The translations under genes and the position numbers were made by a program. Positions 8,859-17,559 of a stretch of 64,000 bases of DNA are shown one piece after another. The stretch spans positions 1,612,001 through 1,676,000 of the forward strand of contig NZ_CP043633.1 of the NCBI RefSeq assembly GCF_012974865.1, in the 5' to 3' direction. The notes under the pieces were generated by a model. That model was not told the origin of the DNA. It did not search any database and worked only from the letters and a program-made list of their open reading frames with translations. Within the stretch, counting starts at the first letter, position 1, and every line of letters starts with the position of its first letter. This stretch comes from Nonlabens sp. Ci31. Lineage in GTDB: Bacteria; Bacteroidota; Bacteroidia; Flavobacteriales; Flavobacteriaceae.

Positions 8859-10244
8859 CTATTTACTCATCTCGGTAAAGTGCTTATAAAAATGCGGAAT
8901 AGTTTCAATTCCTTTTAAGTAATTCCATATTCCGAAATGCTCGTTAGGCGAGTGAATAGCGTCGCTGTCCAGTCCAAATCCCATAAGAATGGACTTTGAA
9001 TTCAATTCTTTTTCAAATAAAGCAACGATAGGAATGGATCCTCCGCTACGTTGAGGAATAGGTGTTTTCCCAAATGTATCTTCATATGCTGCACTTGCGG
9101 CACGATATCCCAAGGAGTCTATAGGCGTTACATAAGCCGTTCCACCATGATGAGGTTTTACCTTTACAGTAACACTTGCTGGCGCAATGCTTTCAAAGTG
9201 TTTTTGGAACAACTCGGTAATTTCATGCCAATTTTGATCAGGAACAAGACGCATAGATATTTTTGCAAAGGCTTTACTGGCGATAACGGTCTTGGCGCCT
9301 TCCCCGGTGTATCCGCCCCAAATTCCGTTGACGTCTAGTGTAGGTCGTATGCTATTGCGTTCATTAGTGGTATAACCCTTCTCGCCATGTTCTTCTGCGA
9401 TGTCTAAAGCCTTGTTGTAGGCTTCTTGAGAGAATGGCGCTTTAGCCATTTCGGCACGTTCTTCTTTGCTCAGTTCTTCTACTTTATCATAGAATCCTGG
9501 AATGGTAATGTGATGGTTCTCATCATGTAATTGAGCAATCATATCACATAAGACATTGATAGGATTTGCTACTGCTCCACCATAGAGTCCCGAGTGCAAG
9601 TCGCGATTAGGTCCAGTAACTTCAACCTCCACATAACTCAAACCACGCAGTCCGGTAGTGACGCTAGGAACGTCTTTAGCGATCATACCCGTGTCAGAAA
9701 TCAAGATCACATCGTTAGCTAGTTTTTCTCTGTTTCGTTCTAAAAACCATCCTAGTGACTCGCTACCTACTTCTTCTTCACCTTCGATCATGAATTTTAC
9801 GTTACAAGGCAGCTTCTTATTTGCTGTCATGTATTCCATGGCCTTTACGTGCATGTACATTTGCCCTTTGTCATCACAAGCACCACGAGCATAAATGGCT
9901 CCGTCTGGATGCAGTTCTGTTTTTTTAATGACCGGTTCAAATGGCGGGCTGTCCCATAAATTAATAGGGTCTGGTGGTTGTACATCATAATGACCATAAA
10001 CCAGTACCGTAGGCAGTTTGGGATCGATCATTTTTTCTCCATAAACGATGGGGTAACCCGGTGTTTCACAAATTTCTACGTGATCACAGCCTGCTTTTTT
10101 TAGGGATTCTTTAATTACTTCACTTGCTCTAATCACATCGTTTTTATAAGCGACATCAGCACTTATAGATGGAATTTTAAGTAAGTCTATGAGTTCATTT
10201 ATAAATCGATCTTTGTGTTGATCAACATAAGGTTTGGTATTCAT
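8859..10244 (-). CDS. M20 family metallo-dipeptidase (CNDP-like)
   Basis: A 461-residue zinc dipeptidase of the M20/CNDP type. Metal-site motifs are in order: GHYDVQPP (His and Asp, about residues 84-91), RGACDDKGQ (bridging Asp), IEGEEEVGS (catalytic and ligand Glu pair), ISDTG (Asp), and a C-terminal IHSPNEHFG. The dimerisation lid lies at about 190-340. It probably hydrolyses dipeptides or other small peptides in the cytoplasm; no signal peptide is visible. It is a single gene, convergent with the surface protein and divergent from tRNA-Leu. Confidence 0.92.
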   Translation of the reverse strand: MNTKPYVDQHKDRFINELIDLLKIPSISADVAYKNDVIRASEVIKESLKKAGCDHVEICETPGYPIVYGEKMIDPKLPTVLVYGHYDVQPPDPINLWDSPPFEPVIKKTELHPDGAIYARGACDDKGQMYMHVKAMEYMTANKKLPCNVKFMIEGEEEVGSESLGWFLERNREKLANDVILISDTGMIAKDVPSVTTGLRGLSYVEVEVTGPNRDLHSGLYGGAVANPINVLCDMIAQLHDENHHITIPGFYDKVEELSKEERAEMAKAPFSQEAYNKALDIAEEHGEKGYTTNERNSIRPTLDVNGIWGGYTGEGAKTVIASKAFAKISMRLVPDQNWHEITELFQKHFESIAPASVTVKVKPHHGGTAYVTPIDSLGYRAASAAYEDTFGKTPIPQRSGGSIPIVALFEKELNSKSILMGFGLDSDAIHSPNEHFGIWNYLKGIETIPHFYKHFTEMSK

Positions 10245-10354
10245 TTGAAATGTATTTGAGGTAAAGATAAGAAAGGGGTAATTTTTATATGATAAAGAAT
10301 TTGTAATATGTGAAAAGTATGTATATTTGCCGTCCCAAATAGGGGTATCAGTAT

Positions 10355-10436
10355 GCGGATGTGATGGAACTGGTAGACATGCTAGACTTAGGATCTAGTG
10401 CCGCAAGGTGTGCAGGTTCGATTCCTGTCATCCGCA
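10355..10436 (+). tRNA. tRNA-Leu (anticodon UAG)
   Basis: Acceptor stem GCGGATG/CATCCGC, D-loop GGTAGA, anticodon arm CTAGA-CTTAGGA-TCTAG with anticodon TAG, a long class-II variable arm, T-loop GTTCGATTC, discriminator A. It marks the left edge of the accessory island. No second copy of its 3' end (an attR) was found in the window. Confidence 0.97.
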
Positions 10437-10444
10437 CTTAGTAA

Positions 10445-10487
10445 AGAGCTTAACAAACTGAAAAACAGTGAGTTGAGCTCTTTTTTT
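10445..10487 (+). terminator. Intrinsic terminator after tRNA-Leu
   Basis: Stem AGAGCTTAAC/GTTGAGCTCT (one G-U pair) followed by seven T. Confidence 0.8.
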
Positions 10488-10806
10488 GTGCAATTATGCC
10501 GAATTTCTGCCGAAAAATTACTGGTTTAGGTTGTGCTTATTTGAACCTAGTTTGATCTGTTTGAAGGAATAAGTAGCCTTTTTTACCTACCTTTAATTAT
10601 TTATACTTACAATTTTCAATGGCATTATTCCAAACCTCCGTACTTAAATCCCACTTAGCTCGATTAGACCAGACCGCTGTTGACAAGGCGTATAAAAAAT
10701 ACCAAGCCTACTTCTGGAATACCACCATTCAGGAAAATATCAAAACGGCCAAAGAGGAACAGTACCAGGCCACCTTCTTGCACGAGCTGTTTGTAAATAT
10801 CTTGGG

Positions 10807-10820
10807 CTATACCCTATACC
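10807..10820 (+). repeat. 7-bp tandem duplication (CTATACC)x2 causing frameshift
   Basis: Two perfect copies of CTATACC followed by a partial third (CTAT). One copy gives the in-frame family sequence GYTLFPNPD; two copies lead to the early TAA at 10841-10843. Confidence 0.85.
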
Positions 10821-10905
10821 CTATTCCCCAATCCAGATTCTAACCTGACCACAGAATTTAAGAACGAGAAAAATGCGCGCAAGGCAGATGCTGCCATCAC
10901 TACAA

Positions 10906-10925
10906 CAAGGGGTTCAAACCCCTTG
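10906..10925. repeat. REP-like palindrome A in the IIG nuclease domain
   Basis: CAAGGGGTTCAAACCCCTTG, imperfect only at the centre, flanked by ACTACAA and ACATCTAC. Read as RGSNPL between the catalytic Asp and the ExK strands. Confidence 0.8.
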
Positions 10926-10944
10926 ACATCTACTACCACTACAA

Positions 10945-10964
10945 CAAAGGGTTTAAATCCCTTG
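10945..10964. repeat. REP-like palindrome B in the IIG nuclease domain
   Basis: CAAAGGGTTTAAATCCCTTG, 39 bp (13 codons) after palindrome A with the same flanks; read as KGLNPL. Confidence 0.8.
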
Positions 10965-11151
10965 ACACCTACCGTAATGGCAGTGATAGAACTCAAGGGA
11001 ACGAATACGAGAGATCTGGAGAGCATCCGGCGCCAGGCATTTGATTACAAGGCCAACCAAAAAGGCTGCGTTTATGTGATTACCTCCAACTTTGAAAAGC
11101 TGCGGTTTTATATCAATGATGCAACAGAATTTGAAGAATTTGATCTGTTTA

Positions 11152-11167
11152 CGCTTTCGCGAAAGCG
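11152..11167. repeat. 16-bp palindrome, copy 3
   Basis: Perfect copy inside the IIG gene, read as LSRKR. Confidence 0.9.
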
Positions 11168-12397
11168 GTTTGACCTGCTATATCTGTGCCTGCATTTAGA
11201 TAAGGTGCTCAACAATGTACCGCTTAAAATTAAGGAGGCGTCCATTGCTGAAGAGGAGCAGATTACCAAAGCATTTTATAAGGATTACTCGGTTTTCAAA
11301 CGCGAACTCTACCGGGATCTGGTAAAGAATAATGTTAAAACGGTAAAGGCTAAACTGAGCGGTGGCGGTGATGCAGACGATCAGGAAGATAGAGATCGTC
11401 TGGAAAAGAACGTGCGGTTAACGCTGTTTAAAAAATCGCAGAAACTGATTGACCGTTTCCTATTTATCTTCTTTGCAGAGGATAGAATGTTGCTGCCATC
11501 CAACTCTACACTACAGATTTTGAACAAGTGGAAGGACGATTGGGATTTTGGCGATGAGCGCTCATTGTACCAGCTGTTCCAACAATACTTTACGTTCTTA
11601 GATCAAGGACGAAAGGGAACCGAGAAGCGTGCGGAAATCTATGCCTACAACGGTGGATTGTTCAAGCCTGATGCTATTCTGGATGCATTGGAAATTGATA
11701 ACGACTTGCTTTACAAATACACACTCAAATTATCCAACTATGACTTTGAAAGCCAGGTGGATGTCAACATTCTAGGACACATTTTTGAAAACTCCCTTAA
11801 CGAGATCGAAAGTGTCAATGCAGAGATTGAAGGCGGCGAGTTTGACAAACAGACCAGCAAACGCAAGAAAGACGGCGTTTTCTACACCCCTAAATACATC
11901 ACTAAATACATTGTTGAAAATACTCTAGGCAAACTCTGCGAGGAAAAGAAAGCAGCACTGGGCTTTGATGAGGAGCAATATTTTAAGGGTCGTAAGAATA
12001 GGAACAAAGACACCATTGTAAACCTGGTCGCCATACTGGACGATTACCGCGAGTGGCTGTTGCAGATTACCATTTGCGATCCTGCCTGTGGTTCTGGTGC
12101 TTTTTTAAATCAGGCGCTGGACTTTTTGATCAAGGAACACACCTACATTGTCGAGCTCAAGACGAAGATCCTGGGCGGCGGTTTACAGTTTCCAGACATC
12201 GAGAATACCATTCTAGAAAACAACATTTATGGTGTGGATCTCAATGAGGAAAGTGTGGAGATTGCAAAACTATCCCTATGGCTACGTACCGCACAACCGC
12301 GCCGCAAGCTCAATGATTTAAGCAGCAATATCAAATGCGGGAACAGCCTGATCGACGATAAAAAGGTAGCGGGTGATAAAGCCTTTAAGTGGGAAAC

Positions 12398-12413
12398 CGC
12401 TTTCGCGAAAGTG
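12398..12413. repeat. 16-bp palindrome, copy 4 (one mismatch)
   Basis: CGCTTTCGCGAAAGTG inside the IIG gene, read in frame as AFAKV at the junction where the HUH-like insert begins. Confidence 0.8.
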
Positions 12414-12778
12414 TTTCAGGAGAAAAATAAGAAAGCCTACCACATCACAACTGCTATTCACGACAGCCGCACATCAGATAGGATGCGCAAGTATAAGGTT
12501 CGGGAAAAAAGAGAAGCAGGTACGAACCCATACCCTAATGTCATCTACTTTACCCCAACCGAGGATCAACTCATCACAGAAACCATTGCCGAGGTTGTAC
12601 ATGAAAACCAGCTCCATTTGTTGGCTTATAATATATGTGGAGATCATATACATCTATTGTTAGTTTGCGAACTAGAGGAAATACCCTCTATTATGCAAAA
12701 GATAAAAGGCCGCACTTCATACAAGCACGGGCAATATAATAAAGGAACAGAGGATCAAACGGAAGTAACAACACACGA

Positions 12779-12798
12779 CAAGGGGCTTAAGCCCCTTG
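12779..12798. repeat. REP-like palindrome C inside the HUH domain
   Basis: Perfect 20-bp palindrome CAAGGGGCTTAAGCCCCTTG, followed by ACA as in copies A and B; read as KGLKPL within a low-complexity linker between the HUH motif and the C-terminal part of the domain. Confidence 0.85.
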
Positions 12799-14395
12799 AC
12801 AAAGAAACCGTAGAGGAAAAACAACACCAGAACACCCATAAAAAACCCCTCTGGACGCAAAAATACAGCGCCCCAAAAGAAATCACGACGGAGGAACAAT
12901 TGCAAAACACGATCAAATATATCAAGGGCAATCGCAAAAAGCACGAACTGCCCCCACACGATAGGGATCTACAAAACGCTATTGATAACATGTGCTGCGG
13001 TGTGAACGATGCGTTTAAAACAGAATATTCTGGAGGATTTGATGTTGTGATTGGGAATCCGCCTTACCTACTATGTCAGTAATCTAACACCAAAGAGGAT
13101 TTATTGAAAATTTATATGGAGTTTGAGGTTGCAAGTTATAAGGTTGATCTCTATCATCTCTTTTTTGAAAGGTTGATACATCTTCTCAAAACTGATGGGA
13201 TTTTGGGGTTCATCACTCCTAACACTTATTTGACCAATCTATATATCGAGCCATTGAGAAAATTTATTTTGGATAAATCTTCGATATATAAATTAATCCG
13301 ACATGACGAATCGGTTTTTCCTGATGCAAGCGTTGATACTGCAACCATAATCTTACGATTGAATCATGAAACAAATTTGGCCGAAATAAATAGAACACTA
13401 GATCATCAGGTCGTGTTTTCGCACCAAATAAATACGCAGGATTGGAGAACAAACACCAACCTAATTTTCAATACTTCAAGCGAAAAGATGTTAGAGTTAA
13501 AAGGCACAATTCCATTATCGGATTGTTTTGAATCCTATTTTGGAATACAAGCCTACGACAAGAAAACATCTACATCTGAAATCAAAACCAGCAACCATTA
13601 CAAACCAATAGTAAATGGGAAAGATTTTAATAAAAACACACAAGCAATTCATGAGTATTGGTACGATTACCAACCTCAAACCATTAAATCTGGAGGAGAC
13701 TGGAATGTGTGTAATCAACCAAGAGTTTTAATAAGACAGATTGGATCAGTTCCCATTGCCGGATATTGCGAGGAAGGTATATTAGCATCAAACACTATTT
13801 ATAATTTATATCCAAAAAAGCATATTGATCAAAAGAGCGTTTTACAATTAATGACAATCATCAATTCTAAGTTGATAGCATACCTATGGAAAACGAACTA
13901 TTCTGACGAGAAGAAAACATTTCCAAAGATTAAAGGTTATCAACTGAAATCTCTGCCTCTACCGAAATCTTTTGGATCTAATGATTCTAACCTAACAGAT
14001 TTATCAAAAAAGGTATTGCGCCTTAATAATTCACTTTTAAGATTAGTAGGCGATTTGGCTTCTTATATAAAAGCTGTTTTGAAAGGGGAGACCAGTTCAA
14101 AACTACAATCCTGGCACGAACTCACGTTCGCCGATTTCCTAAAGGAGCTCACCAAAGCCATAAAAGCGACCAATAAAGTCCGCATCAAAGAAGGCCATTC
14201 CCCCATACCAGAATTAACCAAAAAAGACGAGTTTGAATGGATGGAACTCTTTGAACCTAAAAAACAAGAAGCCCAGAAACTACAAGCACAAATTAAAGCT
14301 ACTGAAAAAGAAATCGACCAGATGGTTTATGAGTTGTATGGGTTGAGTGAGGAGGAGATTTTAATAGTTGAGGGGAGTTAGATAAAAATAAGTAA

Positions 14396-15256
14396 ATGTC
14401 AGAAAACACAGTTTATCATTACACGTCATTAGAAACGCTTTATAATATAATCAATGAGGCTAGTGAAACACATTTAACATTGAGAGCTACGCACGTTGAT
14501 TTTTTAAATGATTTCACAGAACATACCATAGCGGTAGACTTATTAAAAAAAGCATTAATTAAATATGATACTGGTCTTAATGGTCGAAGATCAAAAGACC
14601 TTGCCACTATGCTAAATGATAAGCGAATGTCATTTTTTAGGATAAGTGAATTTGATGAAATGTATCTGCATATTATATCCTTTTCAGAACATGGTGACAG
14701 TCTGCCAATGTGGAACACTTATTCAAACAAATCCAATGGTGTGGCATTAGGTTTTGATAAAGTTAAATTAAAAAAGTTTGCGTTATCAAAAGGATATAAG
14801 TTAGAAAGCTGTGTTTACGATGCTAAAATCTATGAAGATTATTTGTCTCAAAATATCCAAAAAATCCACGCCAGTATCAATGTTAGTTCATACAGTATAG
14901 GTTTTACAAGCGATCTTGAATTAAGCGTACTTAAAGAACACTATAAGTATCTTCCGATCTTAAAGGATAAAAGTTATAAGTATGAAGAAGAGCGTAGATT
15001 GATCATACCGGTCAAAATTAAAGAAAAGGATACCCTAAAATTCCATACAACTGATACCTTGTTAAAACCTTACAGGGAGATTTTAATTCCTTTCGAGTAT
15101 CTAACTGAAATTGTTTTGGGGCCGTGTTTATCGTCAGAGAAACTATCTACTGCTCTCGCTCTATTTTTAGGTCAAAAGAAAAAAAAATTAAGTCGTGAGA
15201 AGAATCCAGAAAAGATTTACTTAAGAAAGAGTGAGTGTCCTTATCGCAATATCTAA
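14396..15256 (+). CDS. DUF2971 family protein
   Basis: A 286-residue protein beginning MSENTVYHYTSLETLYNIINE, with THVDFLNDFTE, then FSEHGDSLPMWNTYS and NGVALGFDK, the characteristic order of DUF2971 (HYTS opening, FNDP-like segment, MWxxYxxxxxGxxxGF). Near the end EERRLIIPVK is the usual acidic/basic motif. The biochemical role is not established; such proteins are often found next to restriction and other defence genes. It starts 14 bases after the IIG gene ends and is followed by a duplicated fragment of the IIG tail, so it was probably carried with that module. It appears intact. Confidence 0.8.
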   Translation: MSENTVYHYTSLETLYNIINEASETHLTLRATHVDFLNDFTEHTIAVDLLKKALIKYDTGLNGRRSKDLATMLNDKRMSFFRISEFDEMYLHIISFSEHGDSLPMWNTYSNKSNGVALGFDKVKLKKFALSKGYKLESCVYDAKIYEDYLSQNIQKIHASINVSSYSIGFTSDLELSVLKEHYKYLPILKDKSYKYEEERRLIIPVKIKEKDTLKFHTTDTLLKPYREILIPFEYLTEIVLGPCLSSEKLSTALALFLGQKKKKLSREKNPEKIYLRKSECPYRNI

Positions 15257-15269
15257 AGTAAAATTGAAT

Positions 15270-15320
15270 ACCGACCTGATGGTTTATGAATCGTATGGGG
15301 TGACGGAGAAGGAGATTTAA
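15270..15320 (+). pseudogene. Duplicated 3' tail of the type IIG gene
   Basis: Read in frame this gives TDLMVYESYGVTEKEI and a stop, matching DQMVYELYGLSEEEI at 14317-14364 in the intact tail. It is a leftover of a second IIG-like C-terminus, now separated from the first by the DUF2971 gene. Confidence 0.7.
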
Positions 15321-15356
15321 GCAGTGTATAATAGTTAATTTTCGAGACAGTAAAAT

Positions 15357-15651
15357 ATGAAAGCAAACGAACTACCCATCAGTAATTTTTTAACAATCAC
15401 CTAATGTGCAATTTGTGATTCCTGTGTATCAGCGTAATTATAATTGGACAAATAGCGAGTGTAAAGAGTTACTCAACGATGTAATTGCCGTTGAAAAACA
15501 CGATAGAGGTACGCACTTCATTGGTAGCATTGTTTTTATTCATGAAGGAACTTATAGTACCAGCGAAGTTAAGAACGCTTTAGGACTACTTCGATCAAAT
15601 GGCACTTTGAAATATTTTATGATCAGAGTTTCTTCAATGTTCATGGCGTAA
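15357..15651 (+). pseudogene. DUF262 (GmrS-like) gene fragment, frameshifted and truncated
   Basis: The ATG at 15357 opens MKANELPISNFL; the frame then breaks after a T6 run and continues one register away as SPNVQFVIPVYQRNYNWTNSE, with IPVYQRNYNW the hallmark nucleotide-binding motif of DUF262/GmrS. HFIGSIVF follows, again typical. After about 80 residues similarity is lost (ALGLLRSNGTLKYF) and the frame ends at 15651. DUF262 is the NTP-hydrolysing half of type IV GmrSD-like restriction enzymes, normally several hundred residues with an HNH partner (DUF1524), which is absent. Here it is only a relic. Confidence 0.75.
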
Positions 15652-15903
15652 AACCGTTGGTTCCTTATTTCATTTTCCATCAATTCCTCTTTTGTCAAGA
15701 TTTATAAAATCCCGTGAATTAGTTTAGTAGAAAAAGCTTCTCCTAGTAGATCTTTTTTCCTTACCTTAAGTGATATAGGTATTCTTACTATTTTTAGGTA
15801 GAGTTGTGTAACAGAAACAACGTTTAATTAATTTCTTATCTGAAAATTCCTTACAAATTTTCAGGTAACCCAACGATCACCCGAATACTGAAATCAAATC
15901 GCT

Positions 15904-16458
15904 ATGAACGACAAAAAAGAAGATAGGTTACAAAAGGCCCGCGATAGCTGGAGCAATAGAGGTAGTAAAAGACCACCTTTTGCTATCGAGCCAGAGGAAG
16001 GTCAGCGTTCTGTTTGGGACTTTCCGCGTCCGCCTGTCATTGAAAAGGTGACTGAAAGGGTACTTGTAAAATACCTAAGCAAAACAATTGTAGATACCCA
16101 GAATGCACTAGCAGTATTAGAGACAGCAAGCCCGCCTACCTATTATATCCCACGGGAGGATGTAGAGATGGATTTGCTTGCTCAAATACCCGGTAAAAGC
16201 TCATTTTGCGAGTGGAAGGGTAACGCAATGTACTGGGGATTAAAGGAGGATATGAATCGACCTATCGCTTGGTCCTATGCAAATCCGTTACAAGAATTTG
16301 AAGAGTTAAAAGACTACTTGGCTTTCTACCCACAACATCTGGAATGTTTTGTAGATGGAATTCGAGTAAAATCGCAACAAGGGGAGTTTTATGCGGGCTG
16401 GATCACACCAGACTTAACTGGACCTTTTAAAGGGGACAGCGGGACAGGCCACTGGTAA
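15904..16458 (+). CDS. DUF427 domain protein (long form)
   Basis: A 184-residue DUF427 protein. After a polar N-terminus with SVWDFPRPPVIE, the domain runs from about residue 50: IVDTQNALAVLET, PPTYYIPREDVEMDLL, CEWKGNAMYWGL, IAWSYANPLQEFEELKDYLAFYP, and CFVDGIRV. The C-terminal GEFYAGWITPDLTGPFKG is typical of longer members. The domain is a small beta-fold of unknown biochemical role. It is the first intact gene beyond the degraded restriction genes. A short paralogue lies at 31877-32176. Confidence 0.85.
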   Translation: MNDKKEDRLQKARDSWSNRGSKRPPFAIEPEEGQRSVWDFPRPPVIEKVTERVLVKYLSKTIVDTQNALAVLETASPPTYYIPREDVEMDLLAQIPGKSSFCEWKGNAMYWGLKEDMNRPIAWSYANPLQEFEELKDYLAFYPQHLECFVDGIRVKSQQGEFYAGWITPDLTGPFKGDSGTGHW

Positions 16459-17559
16459 TTGATTCTTAAAAAAAAAATGAACACACTTTAAACCTCAATG
16501 TATTAACTATCATTATTGTGAAAATTAATGAGTCTATAGGTATAGAGTTTCCCCTACTTCGACTCTAGATATAAATAGAAATATACCGATAAAAACACGT
16601 ACGAGTGTTATGGCTGCTATTTGTTCTACTTTTTTCACACTCACAAATTTCGTTTGAATACTAATAACTATTTTTTTATCTGTCACTTATTTAGCCTTCT
16701 TGATTAGTTAAATGGGGTGCTCATATGCCTAAGTCTAGAACTGTGTGATGTTGTAAATCAAAGCGGACTCCAGGTATAACTTTAATTTAGCCATCAACTA
16801 AAAGCAAACAAACCTGCAAAAACGACTAATGAATTGTTGTTGCAAAGTTGTTGTGCTACTGTTGTTGTTGTAGGCGTTGCAATTGTTGTAGATGTGCTAC
16901 AAAACAACTAAAAACCATCAACAAAAGCCTTTTCAAAGACAAAATGCCGTCCTTGTTACGTTGTGCTATTTAAATAACGCTCGTTGCTAACGTTTTATGC
17001 GACATGATATTTTTTGTAGCTGCTGTTATTTTCTTTAAGAAACAACCTGAGACTTGCCAATAATAAAACAGAGGAGTTGACCATAAAAAAATTGACTCAC
17101 GGCAACCTGACCATGAAGTCAAAGTTTGACGACCTATGACACCAGTTTTACAGGGTTTAAATTAGAATTGGCTTAAATAATAGGGGAATTATCTATTGAC
17201 CAGGCAGCATTAATTTGAGAAATGTTCTGTGAATACATAAGCTTAAAGCAGACTTTCACCAACCACTTGAGCTTCTTTAGGCATCCATACTAAGGATCCA
17301 TAAAGGTTAGCGTGCTTGGAGAGGAATCACAAAGCAATGCGTACGGAACCTGCCTTGTATGGAAAGTATCTTTAAAGCTTTAATGATGTGGCAATCGTCT
17401 CGCTTTCGCGAAAGCGGTACCATCCACCAGCACCTTATATGAGTTGGGTTTATGGAGGCAAAAAATAATTTTGTAGCAAGTGCGGCGAGAGTATCTTTTA
17501 AGGATTAAAAACTCATAAACAAACGATTTATGAGCTCCATTGTAAAGCTAATAGGGTAT
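16459..17559. other. 1.1-kb non-coding stretch
   Basis: No protein-like frame recognised on either strand. It contains a GTTGT-rich stretch (about 16838-16915) and a copy of the 16-bp palindrome. It looks like decayed island DNA. Confidence 0.5.
17401..17416. repeat. 16-bp palindrome, copy 5
   Basis: Perfect copy in the non-coding stretch before the minus-strand gene at 17560. Confidence 0.9.

Larger units (their letters stand above)
10619..14381 (+). pseudogene. Type IIG restriction endonuclease-methyltransferase with embedded HUH domain, frameshifted and nonsense-mutated
   Basis: Three open pieces in order (10619-10843, 10923-13082, 13104-14381) form one Eco57I-type IIG enzyme. Piece 1 begins the nuclease domain. 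A tandem 7-bp duplication (10807-10820) shifts the frame; removing one unit gives GYTLFPNPDSN and a gene of exactly 1252 codons. The PD-(D/E)XK core follows (KADAAI ... VIELKGT). The methyltransferase has motif I DPACGSGAF near 12079 and motif IV IGNPPY near 13050. Between them sits about 600 bp encoding an HUH-type domain (GDHIHLLLV; LWTQKYS; TIKYIKGNRKKHELP). The next codons GNPPYLLCQ are followed by TAA (13080-13082), after which the same frame continues as SNTKEDLLK into the TaqI-like target-recognition and C-terminal helical region. Three REP-like palindromes and two copies of the 16-bp palindrome are embedded. Probably non-functional as it stands. Confidence 0.85.

Noticed and set aside
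12717..12991. Two open frames on the minus strand within the HUH-like insert
   Set aside because: Antisense shadows of the IIG gene; hydrophobic by codon complement, no independent support.
16838..16915. GTTGT-rich stretch
   Set aside because: Looks like low-complexity sequence; units are irregular and no array or gene is supported.
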